A stretch of DNA of 64,000 bases from Calliphora vicina (lineage: Eukaryota; Arthropoda; Insecta; Diptera; Calliphoridae): positions 118,964,046 through 119,028,045 of the forward strand of contig NC_088782.1 of the NCBI RefSeq assembly GCF_958450345.1, in the 5' to 3' direction. Position 1 is the first letter of the stretch. Each line of letters opens with the position of its first letter. This document shows, one piece after another, positions 27,901-36,900 of this stretch. Under the pieces are notes generated by a model. The model saw nothing but the letters and a program-made list of their open reading frames with translations. It did not search any database and had not been told where the DNA came from. Made by a program: the position numbers and the translations under genes.

Positions 27901-30900
27901 TGGGATTTTCTTATAGAAAATATAGCTGTCTTTAAAGACAGTGGGATTTTTTTATAGAAAATGTTGCTGCTTGAAAAGACAGAGGGATTTTCTTATAGAA
28001 AATGTTGCTGTCTTTAAAGATTATGGGGTTTTCTTAATGAAAATTTTGTTGTCTTTAAAGACAGTGGGATTTTTCTATAGAAAATGTTGCTGCTTGAAAA
28101 GACAGCGGTGTTTTCTTATAGAAAAGGAAGCTGTCTTTAATGACAGTCGGATTTTCTTATAGAAAATATTGCTGCTTTTAAAAACAGTGGGATTTTCTTA
28201 TAGAAAATTTAAATGTCTTTGAAGACAGTGAGATTTACTTATAGAAAATGTAGCTGTCTTTAAAGACAGTGGGATTTTCTTATAGAAAATGTTGCTGCCT
28301 TTAAAGACAGTGGAACTATCTTATAAAAAATGTGGCTTTCTTTAAAGACAGTGGGATTTTCTTATAGAAAATATTGCTATCTTTAAAGATAGTGGGATTT
28401 TCTTATAGAAAATGTTGCTGTCTTTAAAGACAGTGGGATTTTCTTATAGAAAATGTTGCTGCCTTTAAATACAGTGGAACTATCTTATAGAAAATGTTGC
28501 TATCTTTAAAGAGAATGGGATTTTGTTATAGAAAATGTAGCTGCTTTTAAAGACAGTGGGATTTTCTTATAGAAAATGTAGCTGCTTTTAAAGACATTTT
28601 GATTTTCTTATAGAAAATGTTGCTGCCTTTAAAGACAGTGGAACTATATTATAGAAAATGTGACTGTCTTTGAAGACAGTGGGATTTTCTTATAGAAAAT
28701 GTGGCTATCTTTAAAGATAGTGGGATTTTCTTATAGAAAATGTTGTTGCTTTCAAAGACATTAAGATTTGCTTATAGAAAATTTAACTGTCTTTAAAGAC
28801 AGTGGGATTTTCTTATAGAAAATGTTGCTGTCTTTAAAGACAGTGGGTTTTTCTTCTAGAAAATGTTGCTGCTTTTAAAGTCAGTGGGATTTTCTTATAG
28901 AAAATGTTACTGTCTTTGCAGAGAGAGGGATTTTCTTATAGAAAATGTTGCTGTCTATAAAAACAGTTGGTTTTTCTTATAGAAAATGTTGCTGCTTTTA
29001 AAGACAGTGGGATTTTCTTATAGAAAATTTAGATGTCTTTAAAGACAGTGGGTTTTTCTTACAGAAAATGTTGCTGCTTTTAAAGTCAGTGGGATTTTCT
29101 TATAGAAAATTTAGCTGTCTTGAAAGACAGTAGGATTTTGTTATAGAAAATGTTGGGATTTTCTATTACAAAATGTTGCTGTCTCTAAAGACAATGGGAA
29201 TTTCTTATAGAAAATGTTGATTTTCTTATAGAAAATGTTGATTTTCTTATAGAAAATGTTGCTGCTTTTAAAGATAGTGGGATTTTCTTATAGAAAATTT
29301 AGATGTCTTTAAAGACAGTGGGATTTTCTTATAGAAAATGTTGGTGTATTTAAAAACAGTAAGATTTTTTTATAGAAAATATTTCTGCCTTTAAGGACAG
29401 CGGGATTTTTTTATAGAAAATGTATCTTTTTTATAGAAAATATTTCTGCCTTTGAAGACAGTGGAATTTTCTTATAGAAAATGTTGCTGTCTTTAAAGAT
29501 TGTGGGATTTTCTTATAGAAAATGTAGCTGCTTTTAAAGACAGTAAATTTTCAGCGATTTTCTATTAGAAAATGTTGCTGTCTCTAAAGACAGTGGGATT
29601 TCCTTATAGAAAATGTTGCTGTCTTTGCAGAGAGAGGGATTTTCTTATAGAAAATGTTGCTGTCTTTAAAGACAGTGGGTTTTTCTTACAGAAAATGTTG
29701 CTGCTTTTAAAGTCAGTGGGATTTTCTTATAGAAAATTTAGCTGTCTTGAAAGACAGTAGGATTTTGTTATAGAAAATGTTGCTGCTTTTAAAGACAGTG
29801 GGATTTTCTATTACAAAATGTTGCTGTCTCTAAAGATAATGGGATTTTCTTATAGAAAAGGAAGCTGTCTTTATAGACAGTTTGAGTTTCTTAGAGAAAA
29901 TGTTGTTGCTTTTAAAGACAGTGGAACTATCTTATAGAAAATGTTGCTATCTTTAAAGACAGTGGGATTTTCTTATAGAAAATGTTGCTGCTTTTAAAGA
30001 CAGTGGGATTTTCTTATAGAAAATTTAGATGTCTTCAAAGACAGTGGGATTTTCTAATAGAAAATGTTGCTATCTTTAAAGACAGTGGGATTTTCTTATA
30101 GAAAATGTTGCTGCTTTTAAAGACAGTGGGATTTTCTTATAGAAAATGTTGCTGCTTTTAAAGACAGTGGGATTTTCTTATAGAAAATGTTGCTGTCTTT
30201 AAAAACAATTGAGTTTTCTTGTTAAAAAACTTAAGTTATTTAAAGACAGCCAAACAAATTCCATAAAAAAAATCCTTTGCTTTTATTTTTTTTTTATTCT
30301 GCCTAAAGATTAGTAGTACAAGTATTTATATCCTGTTACTTTAGCTTCTTAAAGGATATAAGGAAATTCATCTTTCCTTTTTTCCTTTTGCCTTTTATTT
30401 TTCTATTAAATGAAATGTTTCTTTTCTAATTGTTTGTATCCTGCAGAGCATTGCCATGATTGAATCAAACTTACTGCCACCGGAGCGTAAATGTTTAAAT
30501 TTCAATTGTTTTGGACCACCCACCGAATTGAGACCGCTTACCATGTGGTATCGTAATACGCCGCGTGAGGTAATGTATCGCGCCCGGCCCGATACACACT
30601 TTCGTTATGATTTAATCTGTGCTTTCTTGCTGTTCATATCGATAGCCCTGGTGCAATTGATAGTCATGGAAGTGTAAGTATTTGAAGTTATAATAAAAAG
30701 AAACTTATTTATGTTAATTTTTCTTACAGCAACTTTGCTTTATTGGGTTCTTTGGCGGCCACCTTTATATCGTTGGGTTTGTTTTTGTATCTCAGCAATA
30801 TGCATGTGCCCGATATGGAGTCTTCTACAGCAGATAGAAATGGCCCTGGACAGGTGGTGGCCAGCAGCCGTTACTTACGTTTGGCCATATTTGTTATAGC

Positions 30901-33900
30901 AAATATTTTAATATCAGCCTGTGCGGTATTTAGTGTGGTGGGTTCTTGAAATTTTAAAAAATTTTTGAAAATTAATTTTTTAAATAATGGTTTTTATTTT
31001 ACAGATAAACTTTACCACCGATCCTGATTTTATTTCAGCAAATCTTACCTCTTTAACAAATTCCTCCAATGACTCTTCAATACCCGATATTGTGCCCTCC
31101 ATGATTTTAAATCCTAATCTGAATATAGCCCCCATGTTTCTCTTCTGCTGTGCCATTAGTTTAGCTACTATTTCGGCTTTCTTGAGATCGGGTTTTATTC
31201 TGAAACTCTTCACCATGTTTGTGGCTTTAATATGTCAAATTATTATTCTCCACTACAATGATTTGTATGAGAGATATAATTTTGAGCTGAGAGCGGAGTG
31301 GTAAGTTAAACATCTTTTTAAATTAAAAACAAATTTATCCAATAAATATTCTTTCAATTCCAGTTTACCCATAGAAGTAAAAGGTTTTCTTTTGCTGCTG
31401 TTAGTCATAGCTGTCTTGCACACTTTAGATCGCCAGGGTGAATATGTGGCGCGCACAGATTTCCTATGGAAGGCTAAATTGAAAGTGGAACAGGAGGAGG
31501 TGGAAACCATGAGAGGCATAAATAAGGTATGATCAATTTATTTACATAAAAACTTTATATTATTAAATCGCTCTTTGCTTTTTCTCTAGATACTTTTAGA
31601 AAACATTTTACCCGCTCATGTGGCCACTCATTTCCTGCACCAAGAACGCTCCACCGAATTGTATCATGAAAGCTATTCCTGTGTAGCAGTAATGTTTGCC
31701 TCCATACCTAACTACAAAGAGTTTTATGATGAAACGGATGTGAATAAACAAGGTTTAGAATGTTTAAGATTACTCAATGAAATTATATGCGATTTTGATA
31801 AGGTATTCCTCTCTACATCTTAACTATAGCTTCCTATTTATATTTTATTTACATTTATAACTTTTCCAGTTACTTTTAAAACCCAAATTCAGTGGCATCG
31901 AAAAAATCAAAACCATAGCCAGCACTTATATGTGTGCCTCCGGTTTAAGACCCGGCAAAGAAGAGGGCGCTACCGTAAGTCTATTTTTATCCATCTAATA
32001 TTTGTCGTTTATTCTATATGTAGTTTGTAGTTGTCGTAGTGTAGTCCTTGTCTTTGTAGTTTAGTGTCTTGTTAAATGTCAGTGTCTTGTTTCTTTAATT
32101 CATGCTATTTTCAATTTACTTTTTTTTCTCCTAAAAATTTTCCTAAAACAAACAAAAAACCAAGCAGCTAATGCGTAACTTTGCGGTAAGTAATTCAAAT
32201 AGGTAATAAATTAACAAAAATAGTAAACTAACTCAACAATTATTTAGCACAGAAGTTTTTTTTTTTGCAAAAGAAAGCAAATTTTTCTTTGAGAAATTCC
32301 ACTAGCTTTAAAATTAGCACTATTTTCTATAAGAAAATGCAACTAATTTTAAGACATCTACAAAATTTTTTGTGCGGTTCAGAAGTGGTAATTCTGACAA
32401 GATCGCCCAGGCCAAATATGAAACTGAAATATTCCAACATGACAAAAATTATTTAGAATGAAGTGGTTGGGAAGTTTTTAATCATCCGATTTATAGAACT
32501 GAACTAGAACTGAACTAGAACTGAACTAGAACGGAACTAGAACTGAACTACAACTGAACTAGAACAGAACTAGAACTAGAACTGAACTAGAACTAAACTA
32601 GAACAGAACAGAACTAGAACTAGAACTAGAACAGAACTAAACTAGAACAGAACAGAACTAGAACTAGAACTAGAACAGAACTAGAACAGAACTAGAACAG
32701 AACTAGAACAGAACTAGAACAGAACTAGAACAGAACTAGAACAGAACAGAACAGAACAGAACTAGAACAGAACAGAACAGAACAGAACTAGAACAGAACA
32801 GAACTAGAACAGAACTAGAACAGAACTAGAACAGAACTAGAACAGAACTAGAACAGAACTAGAACAGAACTAGAACAGAACTAGAACAGAACTAGAACAG
32901 AACTAGAACAGAACTAGAACAGAACTAGAACAGAACTAGAACAGAACTAGAACAGAACTAGAACAGAACTAGAACAGAACTAGAACAGAACTAGAACAGA
33001 ACTAGAACAGAACTAGAACAGAACTAGAACAGAACTAGAACAGAACTAGAACAGAACTAGAACAGAACTAGAACAGAACTAGAACAGAACTAGAACAGAA
33101 CTAGAACAGAACTAGAACAGAACTAGAACAGAACTAGAACAGAACTAGAACAGAACTAGAACAGAACTAGAACAGAACTAGAACAGAACTAGAACAGAAC
33201 TAGAACAGAACTAGAACAGAACTAGAACAGAACTAGAACAGAACTAGAACAGAACTAGAACAGAACTAGAACAGAACTAGAACAGAACTAGAACAGAACT
33301 AGAACAGAACTAGAACAGAACTAGAACAGAACTAGAACAGAACTAGAACAGAACTAGAACAGAACTAGAACAGAACTAGAACAGAACTAGAACAGAACTA
33401 GAACAGAACTAGAACAGAACAGAACAGAACTAGAACAGAACTAGAACAGAACTAGAACAGAACAGAACTAGAACAGAACTAGAACAGAACTAGAACAGAA
33501 CTAGAACAGAACTAGAACAGAACTAGAACAGAACTAGAACAGAACTAGAACAGAACTAGAACAGAACTAGAACAGAACTAGAACAGAACTAGAACAGAAC
33601 TAGAACAGAACTAGAACAGAACTAGAACAGAACTAGAACAGAACTAGAACAGAACTAGAACAGAACTAGAACAGAACTAGAACAGAACTAGAACAGAACT
33701 AGAACAGAACTAGAACAGAACTAGAACAGAACTAGAACAGAACTAGAACAGAACTAGAACAGAACTAGAACAGAACTAGAACAGAACTAGAACAGAACTA
33801 GAACAGAACTAGAACAGAACTAGAACAGAACTAGAACAGAACTAGAACAGAACTAGAACAGAACTAGAACAGAACTAGAACAGAACTAGAACAGAACTAG

Positions 33901-36900
33901 AACAGAACTAGAACAGAACTAGAACAGAACTAGAACAGAACTAGAACAGAACTAGAACTAGAACTAGAACAGAACTAGAACAGAACTAGAACAGAACTAG
34001 AACAGAACTAGAACAGAACTAGAACAGAACTAGAACAGAACTAGAACAGAACTAGAACAGAACTAGAACAGAACTAGAACAGAACTAGAACAGAACTAGA
34101 ACAGAACTAGAACAGAACTAGAACAGAACTAGAACAGAACTAGAACAGAACTAGAACAGAACTAGAACAGAACTAGAACAGAACTAGAACAGAACTAGAA
34201 CAGAACTAGAACAGAACTAGAACAGAACTAGAACAGAACTAGAACAGAACTAGAACAGAACTAGAACAGAACTAGAACAGAACTAGAACAGAACTAGAAC
34301 AGAACTAGAACAGAACTAGAACAGAACTAGAACAGAACTAGAACAGAACTAGAACAGAACTAGAACAGAACTAGAACAGAACTAGAACAGAACTAGAACA
34401 GAACTAGAACAGAACTAGAACAGAACTAGAACAGAACTAGAACAGAACTAGAACAGAACTAGAACAGAACTAGAACAGAACTAGAACAGAACTAGAACAG
34501 AACTAGAACAGAACTAGAACAGAACTAGAACAGAACTAGAACAGAACTAGAACAGAACTAGAACAGAACTAGAACAGAACTAGAACAGAACTAGAACAGA
34601 ACTAGAACAGAACTAGAACAGAACTAGAACAGAACTAGAACAGAACTAGAACAGAACTAGAACAGAACTAGAACAGAACTAGAACAGAACTAGAACAGAA
34701 CTAGAACAGAACTAGAACAGAACTAGAACAGAACTAGAACAGAACTAGAACAGAACTAGAACAGAACTAAACTAGAACTGAACTAGAATCAGAAATAGAA
34801 TCTCAACTAGAACCTGAACTATGACCTGAACTAGAAATAGAACCTGAACTAGAACCTGAACTAGAATCTGAACTAGAATCAGAAATAAAATCTCAACTAG
34901 AATCTCAACTAGAATTTAACTAGAATCTGAACTAGAATCTCAACTGGAATCTTAACTAAAATCTCAACTAGAATCTCAACTAGAATCTCAACTAGAACCT
35001 GAACTGGAACTAGAACCTGAACTAGAATCAGAACTAGAATCTCAACTAGAATTTCAACTAGAATTTCAACTAGAATCTGAACTAGAATCAGAACTAGAAC
35101 CTGAACTAGAACCTGAATAAGAAAATAGAGCTGTTTTTTAAAGTTTGCAGGATCTTATATAAGAAAATAGAGCTGCCTTTAAGGACAGTAAGATTTTCTA
35201 TAAGAAAATATAACAAAATAGAGCTGTTTTCAAAATTTGCAAGATTTTTATACCCTTCACCTTCGTGAGAAGGGTATATATAAGTTTGTCATTCCGTTTG
35301 TAATTTCTACATTTTTCATTTCCGACCCTATAAAGTATATATATTCTGGATCCTTATAGATAGCGGACTCGATTAAGCCATGTCCGTCTGTATGTCTGTT
35401 GAAATCAATTTTCTGAAGACCCCAGATATCTTCGGGATCCAAATCTTCAATAATTCTGTCAGACATGCTTTCGAGAAGTTTGCTATTTAAAATCAGTAAA
35501 ATCGGTCCACAAATGGCTGAGATATGAGGAAAAAACCAGGACAACCTCGATTTTTGACCTATTTTTTACCTATATCTGGATTACTAAGAGATTAACATAG
35601 ACAATATGGATATCTAATGATGGATATTTCAAAGACATTTGCAACGACGTATATAAGACCATAGTAAGTTGGACCTACAATGGGTCAAAATCGGAAAAAA
35701 AATTTGAACCCGAATTTTTTTTTTCACCAAAAAAACAAAATTGAAAAAACAAATATTTAAAAAAAAAAATTTTTAAAAATGAAAAAAACAACTTTGGAAA
35801 AAAAATAAATTTTGTTTACCTAAAAATATTTAAAATTAAAATTTTAAAAAATTTAAAATTTTTATTTTGAAGTATAATTTGGTGAAGGGTATATAAGATT
35901 CGGCAGGCCGAATATAGCACTCTTTCTTGTTTATATTCAAATAGTGCTGCCTTTAAAAATAGCTAGATTTTCTATAAGAAAATAGAGTTTGCAGGATTTT
36001 CTATAAGAAAATTGACCAGCCTTTAAAGGACATCCAGATTTTGTATAAGAAAATATAGCTGCCTTTAAAGACAACAAGATTTTCTAAAACAAAATAGATG
36101 TGTTTTAAAATTTTGCTAGATTTTCTATAAGAAAATTTATATATCTGATTGTGTAAAACGACTTGCTTCTTTTATTAAGAATTTGTGTCTCGTTCTTAGT
36201 TAAACTTTTAAGTCTTTTTTTTTGTAAATAAATATTTTCTGCATTAAATTCTTTTACCCCATTTTAAGTATATTGTATGTAATAATAAAATTCAACTAAA
36301 ATAAAGTTATAAAAATAAAAATCAATAATTTATACCCTGTATATCTCTATTTTTATTATTTTCTGCACTTCCGTTCTTAAACTTGGCAAAAAAAAAAACA
36401 ACACACTTCCTGTCTGCCTGTCTGTCTGGTCATAATGTCAATGGTTTTTTATGATGTTTACACCATGACTACGGCAATAATGATTCTTTTTTCCTTTTAA
36501 ACTGATGGCCCTGATTGTCAACTCTATTCTACTCTACATGGCGGTAATGATTACAATGTTGATGATGGTAATTTAATGTCATTTACAACAAAATAACAAA
36601 AAAAAAAAAAAAATCCAGGATGAGAAACGGACAGAGGAACACAATGTTGTCATTTTAGTAGAATTTGCCATTGCATTGATGTCAATTTTAGATTCAATTA
36701 ATCGTGAATCATTTCAAAGATTTCGTTTGCGTATTGGTCTGAATCATGGTCCCGTCATAGCGGGTGTTATTGGCGCTCAGAAACCACAATACGATATCTG
36801 GAGTAATACGGTGAATGTGGCCTCACGCATGGATTCTTGCGGTGTTATGGGTAGATTACAGGTATGATTTTATAATTATATAATAATAATAATAATAATA

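Noticed and set aside
32494..35123. Steroid-receptor binding cluster (AGAACA half sites)
   Set aside because: AGAACA is part of the satellite unit. The partner half site is not spaced as a response element, and insects lack the vertebrate receptor class.
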